From the NCBI RefSeq assembly GCF_009177065.1, contig NZ_WEZF01000001.1:62001-126000 (forward strand): DNA of 64,000 nucleotides, read 5' to 3'. The notes beneath the pieces were generated by a model. That model did not search any database. It was not told the DNA's origin and saw only the letters and a program-made list of their open reading frames with translations. Of this stretch, positions 8,001 through 15,850 are shown in pieces. Source of the DNA: Tautonia marina. GTDB taxonomy: Bacteria; Planctomycetota; Planctomycetia; Isosphaerales; Isosphaeraceae. Each line of letters opens with the position of its first letter. Positions within the stretch are counted from its first letter, which is position 1. A program made the translations under genes and the position numbers.

Positions 8001-9610
8001 TCACCAACGTCAAGGGGCGCCTGGTGATCATGCCCGACCACTGGGAGTTCCACGACCTGGTCGGCTACAACGGCCTGGCCCGGATCGAATGCCCCGATGG
8101 TTGGGTTCGCCAGGTCGGTCCGAACACGTTCGACGCCGAACTGGCCATGAGGGCCACGGACCTTCCCTTCGACGAACAGCTCCGGCTCGCCCTACCTCCA
8201 GAGTGGCAGGCGACCTGGAACCTTCTGAACCCGATGGGCAAGGCCACGCTCGACGCGGCCATCCAGGTCAAGGGAAACGAGAACCATACCAGGCTGGCGG
8301 TCCGGCCCGATCCCGGCACGTCGATCAGCCTGCGCTTCACCCCCGCCCCCGACGAGCCGGGCGGCCCCGACCCTCCTCCGCTGGAACTGCCGGCGATGGA
8401 GGCGATCGACGGCCTGTTCGTCTACGACGACGGCCTGGTGACGATGGACGACGTCTCGTTCCAGTTCCGAGGCTCTCCCGTCCGTTTTCGATCCGGGGCG
8501 GTGAACCTGGAGCCTGACGGCCGCTTCGGCCTCTCGGTCGATGACCTGCGCGTGGCCCGATTCCGGCTCGACGCCGAGCTGAGAAAGCTGATGCCCTCGG
8601 TCATGGCCGAGTTCGCCCGACGGCTCGACGAAAGCCCGGCCATCCCTTCGATGCGAGGCGATCTGCGGCTCGGCTGGTCGGGACAGCCGGGCGACCCCGC
8701 CTACGTCGAATGGGCCAACGGCCTGATCGTCCTCAACGGTCAGACGATCCGCACGAGCATCCCCCTGGAGGCGATTCACGGGCGGCTCGTCGATTTCGCC
8801 GGTCGCTTCGACGGCCGATCGCTCGGGCTGTCCGGCCTGATCGACCTCGATAGCCTGACGATCGCCGGTCAGCAGGTGACGCAGGTCCGCTCTCCGCTGG
8901 TGATCGACGGTCAGTCCGCTCGCCTCGAAGCGATCGAGGGAGACTTGCTCGGCGGTCGCCTGACCGGGCAGGTCGGCCTCGGCATGGACGAGCAGCCCGA
9001 GTACAACGCCACCCTGGCCGTTGCCAATGCCGACCTCGCCCGGTTCACCGCCTCGCTGCCCGGGAAGCAGAGCTTCCGGGGGTTGCTCTCAGGGATGATC
9101 ACCTTCAGCGGGATCGGCAACGAGATGCGATCGGTCAGCGGTTCCGGAGACTTTCGCGTTTCCGAAGGAGACCTGGGCGATCTGCCCGTTGCCCTGCGGT
9201 TCTTCAAGGTCCTCAACACCTTGGAGATCGGCGCCCCGTCCAGTGAAACGGCCTTCGACACGGCCGAGGTCTCGGTCCGGATCGAGAACGGCCTGGCCTA
9301 CCTCGATCCGATCCTCCTGACCGGCGACGCCATCAGCCTTCGAGGGGGCGGTACGATGGACCTGCGCGGTCAACTCGACCTGCGTTTGCGGATCATGTAC
9401 GGCCGAGGCGGCTTCCGCATCCCCTTGCTCAGCGATGCCTTCCGCGAGGCCGGCGGCCAGATTGCCGACATCCGGGTGACCGGCCCGGCCTCCTTCCCCT
9501 TGTTCCGCCCCGAGGTCCTGCCCGGCGGTCAGTGGGTCTTGCGGACCCTCGGCTCAGGGATGTTCAACGCCAGCACTCGGGACGATCGCCCCTCGGTCTT
9601 CCGCCGCTGA
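5045..9610 (+). CDS. GT-C glycosyltransferase fused to an AsmA-like domain
   Basis: This 1521-aa membrane protein joins two units in one frame. Residues 1 to about 480 are a multi-pass GT-C/PMT-type transferase: a first membrane helix at 14-34, an acidic luminal loop FGDTGIYWYLAEAI at 48-61, the RTPGYPAF motif near 80, and repeated hydrophobic helices. Residues about 485-1521 resemble AsmA/TamB-like proteins, long beta-rich chains that span the periplasm and are linked to lipid transport or outer-membrane assembly (VSVGRVRLRPFTGSATLEQV, repeated strand blocks, then IPLLSDAFREAGGQIADI near the end). The last GT-C helix (about 456-477) takes the place of the single N-terminal anchor of AsmA. 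An in-frame GTG 18 bases upstream is an alternative start. Substrate is unknown. Confidence 0.8.
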   Translation: MPESTRRSRWTRYAIVPMIVLVGLALRLLAAGAVQLYAQQKGVLCIFGDTGIYWYLAEAIRTGSPYVVNQWDVPHYALRTPGYPAFLALCQILFGPDAALGARVSQAVLGAGGVAVVYALVLALWRRGDEHDRRRARRVAILAATLAAVEPYSVALSGLLLSEGVFVPLMLLSLWGLAVLWRPGPKVREQDAAHTSQDEVPHSLAWHGPTPGPGPFGSLVVAVLTGLAIGAALLVRPSWAVFLPLALPAWVLFERSKRAVGLAAVVVLTVAAVMAPWWMRNAQVVGKFVPTALWVGASLYDGLSPEATGSSDMSFLDDPEIRVLDEVSQDTELRRRAIAFARENPQRAWELAAIKLGRFWSPWPNADELSAPGVGVLSGVVTIPVFLLLIVGLWDRRKDPRTLVLLGGTVLCFCLLHMVFVSSIRYRLPGMVPAMGLAAAGLMRMVGGRFGHDTKKMIAWSVILPVAVFIGGGWYAAGHATDGAELARLVERESLRLLPDSKVSVGRVRLRPFTGSATLEQVRVHQGIETLPGPTIEVGWLRLTFDVAALLQQRFEAREVIVAQPTLRLGRRDDGTWNLEGFLADPWPLPPPEVLPKVLIRNGKILLSDSKGTMSLLRDVVLTMTPQSSTTYAIEGTARGDGFERLDLAGTFNVRTRRVTLAGSELIRLELGESLRSRLPEELHPSYDQLGLSAGELDVRVHRLEIDPDDQEQPLKEHELDLLVRSASVNVPEFPFPLNEVELLATLQDGTLLVDHARGTNGRTIARAAGRLDVMDPMAGPFDLLIEVTDLEFDDRLRNKTPEHLLGLWEELRPGGRTHAYVRAVRRKPGSPVGLGLTLDLQGASMTHAACPYPIRQLYGRVVWEGDRVTIAPPGLTTIIGNRPARCWGTIDEVSSDPVVSLDFELGALPIDETLLAALNPDVRAVLHQFQPKGTVRVAHAHLDRRPAPPGSDKKEIVELTAALDLGEPAEAGGFAFTWEGMPYAITNVKGRLVIMPDHWEFHDLVGYNGLARIECPDGWVRQVGPNTFDAELAMRATDLPFDEQLRLALPPEWQATWNLLNPMGKATLDAAIQVKGNENHTRLAVRPDPGTSISLRFTPAPDEPGGPDPPPLELPAMEAIDGLFVYDDGLVTMDDVSFQFRGSPVRFRSGAVNLEPDGRFGLSVDDLRVARFRLDAELRKLMPSVMAEFARRLDESPAIPSMRGDLRLGWSGQPGDPAYVEWANGLIVLNGQTIRTSIPLEAIHGRLVDFAGRFDGRSLGLSGLIDLDSLTIAGQQVTQVRSPLVIDGQSARLEAIEGDLLGGRLTGQVGLGMDEQPEYNATLAVANADLARFTASLPGKQSFRGLLSGMITFSGIGNEMRSVSGSGDFRVSEGDLGDLPVALRFFKVLNTLEIGAPSSETAFDTAEVSVRIENGLAYLDPILLTGDAISLRGGGTMDLRGQLDLRLRIMYGRGGFRIPLLSDAFREAGGQIADIRVTGPASFPLFRPEVLPGGQWVLRTLGSGMFNASTRDDRPSVFRR

Positions 9611-9755
9611 CGGAAAACCGCCGCAACTGGTCCCATCTGGCAATTCAGGCCGAACCGCGCTACGATCATGGTGTGCTCATCTTGCGAAAGCGGGAGGCGA
9701 ACGTGCGCGGGTTTCGCCGGGATTTTTCGGGGTTCGCTGCGCATTTCTTTTAAAT

Positions 9756-9785
9756 TCGGGAAGAATTGCGGCGCGGAATTCCCGA
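9756..9785. repeat. Imperfect inverted repeat in a 305-base intergenic gap
   Basis: The gap 9611-9915 holds no gene. Its only structure is an AT-richer imperfect palindrome: TCGGGAA, one extra G, then AATT, answered by AATTCCCGA after ten bases. It lies about 130 bases upstream of the next start and could be an operator or a weak terminator for the gene ending at 9610. Confidence 0.3.
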
Positions 9786-9915
9786 TTCAGGGCGATCCGC
9801 ATGGCGGCCTTGAACGCTGAGTGATCGACACCCAGGTGGCAACGTGTCTCGGCCTCTCCCTTGGGTGGATCGGGTCGGCACGGACCGTTTGATTGGTCGA
9901 GCGAGTGACGCGACG

Positions 9916-12858
9916 ATGAATGTCGAGCCAACACGCCCGCGGCGGTGGGTGCTACGCGTCGCGGTCGGACTGGCGAGCGTGGCCGGGCTGATCGTCGTGA
10001 TCCGCTGGAGCCTGACCCCCTCGGATGAGCGCCGATGGGAGGCGATTGAGCAGGCCGTGCAGCGGCAGCAATGGGACGACGCCGAGCGTCGGCTCGGCTC
10101 GTGGGTCGCTCGGCATCCGAACGACGCGCGAGCCTGGCTCCTGCGAGGGCAAGCGCTGACGAGTCTCGGTCGAGACGACGAGGCCCAGGCGGCCCTCGAT
10201 CGGATTCCCGAGAACGACCCCGCCTGGCTTCAGGCCCAGATGGGCCTCGGCACGATCGCCATGCAGCGGCACGATCGCATTGAGGCCGAGCGCGCCTTCC
10301 GAGCCGTCATGGAGCGCGAACCAGAGGCGATCGAGCCGAAGGTCCGATTGCTCGGTCTGTTGCTCATCCAGCGCAGGCAGGAGGAGGCAAGGGCCTTGCT
10401 CTGGGATGTCTTCCGGCAGTCCGGCGACCCTCGCCAACTCGTCTCGCTCACCAACATTGCCCTGGAAGACCGCCATCAGGAAATCTTCCGCGACCTCGCC
10501 GGCGACGGCGACCGCCTGCGAAAGGAGCTGGAACCGTACCTTGATCGGTCGCCCAACGATCCCTGGCTGCGGCGAGGTCGGGGGCTTCTCCGCCTGGAGC
10601 AAGGGGACCCGGCCGGAGCGTTGGCCGATCTTGAATTGGCGAACCGGGTGATGGACGACGACCCCGCGGTCCGACTGGCCCTGGCCGAGTGCCGGATCGT
10701 GCTGGGAGCGTCGGATCAGGCGATCGAGGCCCTCGGCCCTCAGCCCGATCGGCCGATCGAGCAGGCCCGCTGGTGGATTCTCCGCGGCCTGGTTGAGCAG
10801 GATCGCCAGCGAGATGATGAGGCGATCGCCTGCTTTCGTGAAGCGGTCAAGGCCGATCCGGAGCACCTGGGCGCCCACTACCGGCTCGGCCGTGCCCTGG
10901 TCCGCGCCGGGCTCGACGCCGAGGCCGCTCCGATCCTCGATCAAGCCGAGGCGATCCGGGCTCGCATGATCGCCATGAAAACGCTTCTTGATGATCGGCT
11001 CGGCGATCTGAGGGACGCCGAGCCTTGCGTCGAACTCGCCCGCCTTTGCCTCGCATCGAGCATGCCCGTCGAGGCTCGGGCCTGGTTCGCGCACGCCAGC
11101 CGCGTCGATCCCTTCCATCGCGAGGCGCAGGAGGCGATTGCCCAGCTTGGCGAGGTGGTGCCCGAGGTTCCTAGAGTTCCTCGGCTGAAGCACGATCTCG
11201 TCGAGCAGCCGGAGCATGCCGAGACCGCCGATCAATCCTTGTCGATCTCCGGCGCTCGCTTCGTCGACGAGGCCACGAGCCGGGGGCTCATCTTCCCGTA
11301 CGACAGTGGGGCTCAGGGGGACCTGTTCATCGCCGACATGATGGGCGGCGGCGTCGGCCTGATCGATTTCGACAACGATGGCTGGCTCGATGTCTACCTC
11401 GTCAACGGCTGCCCCTTACCCGTCGATCGGGAGCATCCGCCCGCGCCGAATCGACTGTTTCACAACACGGGTGATGGAATGTTTGTCGATGTGACTGCCT
11501 CGGCCGGGGTCGGTGGTCGAGGCTACGGCATGGGATGCGCGGTGGGCGACATCGACACCGACGGCTTTGACGACCTGTTCGTCACCGGGTTCGGCTCGAC
11601 GGTCCTGTACCACAACAACGGCGACGGGACCTTCACCGACATCACCGAATCGGCCGGAGTTGGCTCCGATCGCTGGAGCACGGCCGCCGGGTTTGCCGAC
11701 CTGGACCGCGACAGTGATCTCGACCTGTTCGTCGTCACCTACGTCGAGGCCGACCCAAGCACCGCCCCGGAGTGCCGCGATGCCTCGGGCCGTCGCATCC
11801 ACTGTCCTCCCGGCCGGTTCCCTGCGCAGAAGGAGTTGCTCTTTCGCAACAACGGCGACCTGACCTTCACTGATGTCTCGGCCGAGGCCGGTGTGGAGCG
11901 TCCCGACGGTCAGGCGCTCGGCCTGGCGATTGCCGACTTCGACATCGATGGATGGCTCGATCTGTTCGTCGCCAACGACATCACCCCCGACTTTCTCTTG
12001 CTCAACCGGGGCGACCTGCGGTTTGAGGAGGTCGGCATTGCATCTGGAGCCGCCTTTGACGGTGCCGGTCGAGCGACGGCCAGCATGGGAGTGGTGGCCG
12101 ACGACCTCGACGGCGACGGCTTGATCGACCTGTTCCACACCAACTTTCGCAACGAGCCGAACACCTTTTTGCGCAATCTGGGCGGTGGTCAGTTCGCCGA
12201 CGCAACCTCCGGCTCGGGGCTCGACGGTCCAAGTTTGGCCGTCACCGGCTTCGGCGCCGTGGCCATCGACGCCGAGAACAACGGCACGCTCGATCTGTTT
12301 GTTGCCAACGGCCACGTGTTTGATCAACCCTGGATCAACCAGCCGATGGCCCAGCTTCCCCACTGGTACACAGGGAAGGGGAATGGCCGCTATCAGGTGG
12401 CAAGCCCTGAGTCAGTGGGCCCGTATTTTTCCCGAGCAGTTGTCGGCCGCGGTGTGGCCAGCGGCGACCTCGACAACGACGGCCGGGTGGACCTTGTGGT
12501 CGTGCATCGTGACGAGCCGGCGAGCCTTCTGCACAACGTCTCGCCCGATCCGGGCCACTGGCTCGGCGTGAAGTTGATCGGCTCGGCTTCAGGTCCCTTG
12601 CCGGTCGGGGCTCGGGTCGTTTGCCGGGCCGGTGATCGGACCCTCACTCGATGGCAAACCAGCGGCACGAGCTACCTGGCCTCGTCCGACCCCCGCCTCT
12701 GGTTTGGCCTCGGATCGGCCGAGGCGATCGAGGCGCTGGAGGTCCACTGGCCGTCGGGAACAATGCACCGCTTCGACGATCTTCCCGTCGATCGCATCGT
12801 CCAGATCCGCGAATCGGACGGGCGGATTGTCGAGGCGGTGCCAGGGCAAGCTCCCTGA
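9916..12858 (+). CDS. TPR and FG-GAP/VCBS repeat protein with C-terminal ASPIC/UnbV domain (CRTAC1-like)
   Basis: A 980-aa exported, membrane-anchored protein. After a single N-terminal helix (VLRVAVGLASVAGLIVVI), residues about 40-420 are TPR-like helical repeats (for example WLLRGQALTSLGRDDEAQAA). The second half has at least seven FG-GAP/VCBS calcium-binding loops with the D-x-D-x-D-G pattern (DFDNDGWLDVY, DIDTDGFDDLF, DLDRDSDLDLF, DFDIDGWLDLF, DLDGDGLIDLF, DLDNDGRVDLV), consistent with a beta-propeller. The last 100 residues match ASPIC/UnbV (GARVVCRAGDRTLTRWQ, then WFGLGSAEAIEALEVHWPSG). Such proteins are common in planctomycetes and are thought to bind surface ligands; function is not known. 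A GTG 72 bases upstream is an alternative start. It converges on the pcm-like gene with only 15 bases between stops. Confidence 0.88.
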   Translation: MNVEPTRPRRWVLRVAVGLASVAGLIVVIRWSLTPSDERRWEAIEQAVQRQQWDDAERRLGSWVARHPNDARAWLLRGQALTSLGRDDEAQAALDRIPENDPAWLQAQMGLGTIAMQRHDRIEAERAFRAVMEREPEAIEPKVRLLGLLLIQRRQEEARALLWDVFRQSGDPRQLVSLTNIALEDRHQEIFRDLAGDGDRLRKELEPYLDRSPNDPWLRRGRGLLRLEQGDPAGALADLELANRVMDDDPAVRLALAECRIVLGASDQAIEALGPQPDRPIEQARWWILRGLVEQDRQRDDEAIACFREAVKADPEHLGAHYRLGRALVRAGLDAEAAPILDQAEAIRARMIAMKTLLDDRLGDLRDAEPCVELARLCLASSMPVEARAWFAHASRVDPFHREAQEAIAQLGEVVPEVPRVPRLKHDLVEQPEHAETADQSLSISGARFVDEATSRGLIFPYDSGAQGDLFIADMMGGGVGLIDFDNDGWLDVYLVNGCPLPVDREHPPAPNRLFHNTGDGMFVDVTASAGVGGRGYGMGCAVGDIDTDGFDDLFVTGFGSTVLYHNNGDGTFTDITESAGVGSDRWSTAAGFADLDRDSDLDLFVVTYVEADPSTAPECRDASGRRIHCPPGRFPAQKELLFRNNGDLTFTDVSAEAGVERPDGQALGLAIADFDIDGWLDLFVANDITPDFLLLNRGDLRFEEVGIASGAAFDGAGRATASMGVVADDLDGDGLIDLFHTNFRNEPNTFLRNLGGGQFADATSGSGLDGPSLAVTGFGAVAIDAENNGTLDLFVANGHVFDQPWINQPMAQLPHWYTGKGNGRYQVASPESVGPYFSRAVVGRGVASGDLDNDGRVDLVVVHRDEPASLLHNVSPDPGHWLGVKLIGSASGPLPVGARVVCRAGDRTLTRWQTSGTSYLASSDPRLWFGLGSAEAIEALEVHWPSGTMHRFDDLPVDRIVQIRESDGRIVEAVPGQAP

Positions 12859-12873
12859 CGGTCGTCTTCGGAG

Positions 12874-13674
12874 TCAGCGGTCCTGATCGGTGTCGTGGCG
12901 GGCCTCGCCGGTCATGGGAACGAAGGAGACGGGGGCGATCGACTCGCGGGTGATCGTGCCGTCAAAGGCTTTCTCGATTCGAACCAGCTCCTGGCCGAAC
13001 CCTTCCCCGACCGGAAGAATCAGCCGACCGCCAGGGGCGAGCTGTGCGATCAGGGGCCTGGGAATTTCTGGTGGAGAGGCGGCGACGATGATCAGGTCGA
13101 ACGGGGCAGCCTCGGGCCAGCCTCGATACCCGTCGCCGTGCCGCACCTCGACATTGCGGTAGCCGAGTCGGGCGAGGCGTGCTCGGGCCGAATCGGCTAA
13201 TTCTTCGTGAATCTCGATGCTGTAGACCTCATCGACCAGCTCGGCAAGCACGGCGGCCTGGTAGCCCGAGCCCGTGCCGACATCCAGCGCTCGATCTCCG
13301 GGTTGCGGGCGGGCGAGCTGGGTCATCAGCGCCACGATGTACGGCTGCGAGATCGTCTGATCCTTTTCGATCGGCAACGGTCGATCGGCGTAGGCCAGGT
13401 CACGATAATCCTCCGGAACGAACTCGTGGCGGGGGACTCGGGCCATCACCTCCAGCACCTGAGGGTCGTCGATATCTCGGGCGTGGAGCTGGCGATCGAC
13501 CATGCTCGCGCGCTGCCGGGCGTACTCGTCGTCTCCTCCGGTGGGCGGGCCGTCACCCGAGGGGGGGCGGCCCGATTCCCCGGGGACGCAGGCCAGCACC
13601 GGTCCCAGGCTGATCAACCACCCGAGCAATCTCACAAACGACGGTTGGAAGGTCGCAAGGCTTGGAGCATTCAT
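12874..13674 (-). CDS. pcm: Protein-L-isoaspartate O-methyltransferase with lipoprotein signal
   Basis: The enzyme methylates isoaspartyl residues in aged proteins using S-adenosylmethionine. The core at about residues 50-260 shows the family's DQTISQPYIVALMTQL block, the SAM-binding LDVGTGSGYQAAVLAEL, the YSIEIHEELADSA acidic strand, and GGRLILPVGEGFGQELV. Unusually, the first 29 residues look like a lipoprotein signal (WLISLGPVLAC, lipobox ending at Cys29), followed by a Gly/Pro-rich linker. That would place the enzyme outside the cytoplasm, where SAM is not expected. Length is 266 aa, about 50 more than a plain Pcm. The reaction call is secure; the location is inferred from sequence alone. 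Confidence 0.9.
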   Translation of the reverse strand: MNAPSLATFQPSFVRLLGWLISLGPVLACVPGESGRPPSGDGPPTGGDDEYARQRASMVDRQLHARDIDDPQVLEVMARVPRHEFVPEDYRDLAYADRPLPIEKDQTISQPYIVALMTQLARPQPGDRALDVGTGSGYQAAVLAELVDEVYSIEIHEELADSARARLARLGYRNVEVRHGDGYRGWPEAAPFDLIIVAASPPEIPRPLIAQLAPGGRLILPVGEGFGQELVRIEKAFDGTITRESIAPVSFVPMTGEARHDTDQDR

Positions 13675-13773
13675 CGGAGGGCTCCTTACTCAACACAAAA
13701 GAACGCGACACTTCGGAATCGGAAGTCGATCGGTCAACATCTCGGCTCGTCTCGATGAGATTCGGTGGGGGAA

Positions 13774-15447
13774 TCACGGAGACGCCAGACGCTCAATTTC
13801 CTCCTCTGCCAGCGCCCGACGGTGCAGGCGAACCTCGGCGAGCCGCCCCCGAAACGGTGCGTTCGGACCCGAGCCGATCCGCAAGGGCACCTCGGTCGAG
13901 AGGTCAAAGGCGCCGGAGCCGTCAATCGTCTCCGATGCGACGGGCCTGCCGTCAACGAACAGGCGGAGCGTCTCTCCCGATCGCACCGCCGCGACATGGT
14001 GCCAGCCGTCGGGGAAGGTCTGATTCCAGGAGGTCATCGCCCCGGCTCGGTAGGCAAAGACCTGACCCGAAGGCAAGGTCGAAACGAACAGGCGGCCGGC
14101 GTGCTCGGCCATCGTCCAGGCGCGGCGATAGACGACGTCGGGCGTCGTGTCGAGCTGGGTCAAGAGCCGCCAGTCCTGCCCCCCCTCGTATCGGTACACC
14201 TGGGCCAGCGGAAGCGACCCGGCCATCAATCGGCCGTTGTGGGGGAGCATGCCCATCACCTCCAATTCCTCGCCGAGGCGGCCCACATCGACCCAATCCC
14301 CTCGCTCGCCGAGTCGGTAAACCCGACCGCTTCGCCAGGTGCCCACATGTAACGACCCTTGATACACGGCAAGCGAATACGTTTGCGTGTTGATCTCCGG
14401 ATCGCCGAGCGCTCCCAGGTCGGTCCAGGTCTGGCCGTCGAAGCGGTACACGTGACCCCGGTCGTAGCTGGTGGCGTACAGGAATCCGTCGAACGGAGCG
14501 ATCGCCTCGACCCGTTTCCCGTCGGGAGTTTCCAACGCCGTCCAGGTGGTGCCCCCGTCATACCGGAAGAATCCGGCCGGAGCGTAGAGCGACCCGGCGT
14601 AGAGCTTCCCCTGGAAGACCACCAACCCGCTCACGGCGATTGAGCCGGGCAACGGGCCGCAATCGGTCCAGGTCGTGCCCCCTTCGTAGCGAAAGACCCG
14701 GCCGCCGGGCGTGTCGTTCGGCGACTCGGGCAGGCTCGACCCGGCCACCCGGTAGCGCCCGGTTCCCGCGTAAAGGTTCCCCTCAAAGACGGCCAGGCTC
14801 GTGACCGAGTTGCTGCCATCGGGTGCTCCGCAATCCACCCACTCCGAGCCCCCTTCGTATCGGTAGACATGGCCCGAGTCGTCCGCTCCTGGCTCGCAGG
14901 TCCCGGCGTAGAGCGCCCCGTCGTGCGAGGCCAGCGCGAAGGCGAGGAGCGTCCCGTCTCCCCCCGGCACGCCGACGGGGCTCCAGTCCGACTCTCGATC
15001 GTCGTCGATTCCGAATTGCAGGTGCCGATGGTTGGCCTGGCTGAAGGTCACCCCCGCGTTGGTCTTGATTCCGAGCATCAGGCCGCGCCGGGCGGCACGA
15101 TCGTAGCGGCTGATCAGATCGCCGATCGGCGTATCGATATCACCTTCTGTGAACACCCAGGCCGAGAGGGTCACATCCTCATCGCCCAGATCCAGCGACG
15201 GATGCGAAGGGACGACCAGTCCGCCCCCATGCCCATCGAACTCCGCCGCGTGTCCGGGCTTACCGTCTCGGCCGGGAGCCTGGAGATCGACGTTCCCTTC
15301 GGCCTCGGCATGCAACCCGTTTCCCGAGTGATCTCGGAAATCCCCCGCGAGGGGCCAGTAGGCGACGAGGTCACGGTCGAGGGCGTCCGAATTCGGAGTC
15401 GAGAGCCCAAGGGCGGTCAACAGGCAGAAGATCCAGGCGGTCGTCAT
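13774..15447 (-). CDS. Secreted LamG-fold protein interrupted by a seven-bladed propeller
   Basis: A 557-aa exported protein with a signal peptide (MTTAWIFCLLTALGLS). Residues about 27-155 are the first half of a concanavalin-like LamG domain (LVAYWPLAGDFRDHSGNG, AAEFDGHGGGLVV, VTLSAWVF). The last 100 residues give its second half (FPDGWHHVAAVRSGETLRLF, VDGRPV, FRGRLAEVRLHRRAL). Between them, about 155-455, lie repeats of about 45 residues with the pattern Y-R-Y-E-G-G-x-x-W followed by a turn and L-Y-A-G-T; I count seven, which suggests a closed beta-propeller. LamG folds often bind sugars or cell-surface ligands. It sits just upstream of the pcm-like gene on the same strand, 99 bases apart. 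Confidence 0.8.
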   Translation of the reverse strand: MTTAWIFCLLTALGLSTPNSDALDRDLVAYWPLAGDFRDHSGNGLHAEAEGNVDLQAPGRDGKPGHAAEFDGHGGGLVVPSHPSLDLGDEDVTLSAWVFTEGDIDTPIGDLISRYDRAARRGLMLGIKTNAGVTFSQANHRHLQFGIDDDRESDWSPVGVPGGDGTLLAFALASHDGALYAGTCEPGADDSGHVYRYEGGSEWVDCGAPDGSNSVTSLAVFEGNLYAGTGRYRVAGSSLPESPNDTPGGRVFRYEGGTTWTDCGPLPGSIAVSGLVVFQGKLYAGSLYAPAGFFRYDGGTTWTALETPDGKRVEAIAPFDGFLYATSYDRGHVYRFDGQTWTDLGALGDPEINTQTYSLAVYQGSLHVGTWRSGRVYRLGERGDWVDVGRLGEELEVMGMLPHNGRLMAGSLPLAQVYRYEGGQDWRLLTQLDTTPDVVYRRAWTMAEHAGRLFVSTLPSGQVFAYRAGAMTSWNQTFPDGWHHVAAVRSGETLRLFVDGRPVASETIDGSGAFDLSTEVPLRIGSGPNAPFRGRLAEVRLHRRALAEEEIERLASP

Positions 15448-15850
15448 GGAACACGGTGCTCAATCAAAGGGGTGTCGGGGAAAGCCGTCCATTCCTTCCT
15501 GTATCGTCGTCGACGCGGGGCTCATTTGCAAAACTCTTGCGCGGGGCCGTATCGGTTCAATTTCCCTCGACGAACCAGGTTCCCCGCCGCGATGCCAGAG
15601 TGACGCAGCCCCCCAGGGTCGATTGACTGAGGGTTGAGTCTCGGCGATCGGACCGATACCATAAAGTGTGGCAATCTCGCCGTTGCCAGACGGCGAATCG
15701 AGCCGTGCCCCCCGCCTTTTTTCATTGAGACGTGCGCGCACCCCCGCCTTGGTCCGGAACGACGGCCAACGGGCTCCTGGCTGACCCGGAGTCCGCCGCA
15801 CCTGTCGAACCGACCGAATTTCGAACCACGACGCTCGCGAGGTGACATCG
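15448..15850. other. Intergenic region between divergent genes
   Basis: This 403-base gap separates the divergent LamG gene and the DUF1549/1553 gene and must hold both promoters. I see no convincing promoter boxes, RNA gene, long hairpin or open frame with coding character. A short T-rich run (cctttttt) occurs near 15714-15721. Confidence 0.5.

Noticed and set aside
6223-8517. Open frame of 764 codons on the plus strand
   Set aside because: It overlaps the GT-C/AsmA gene in another frame and encodes an Arg/Pro/Gly-rich product with no domain.
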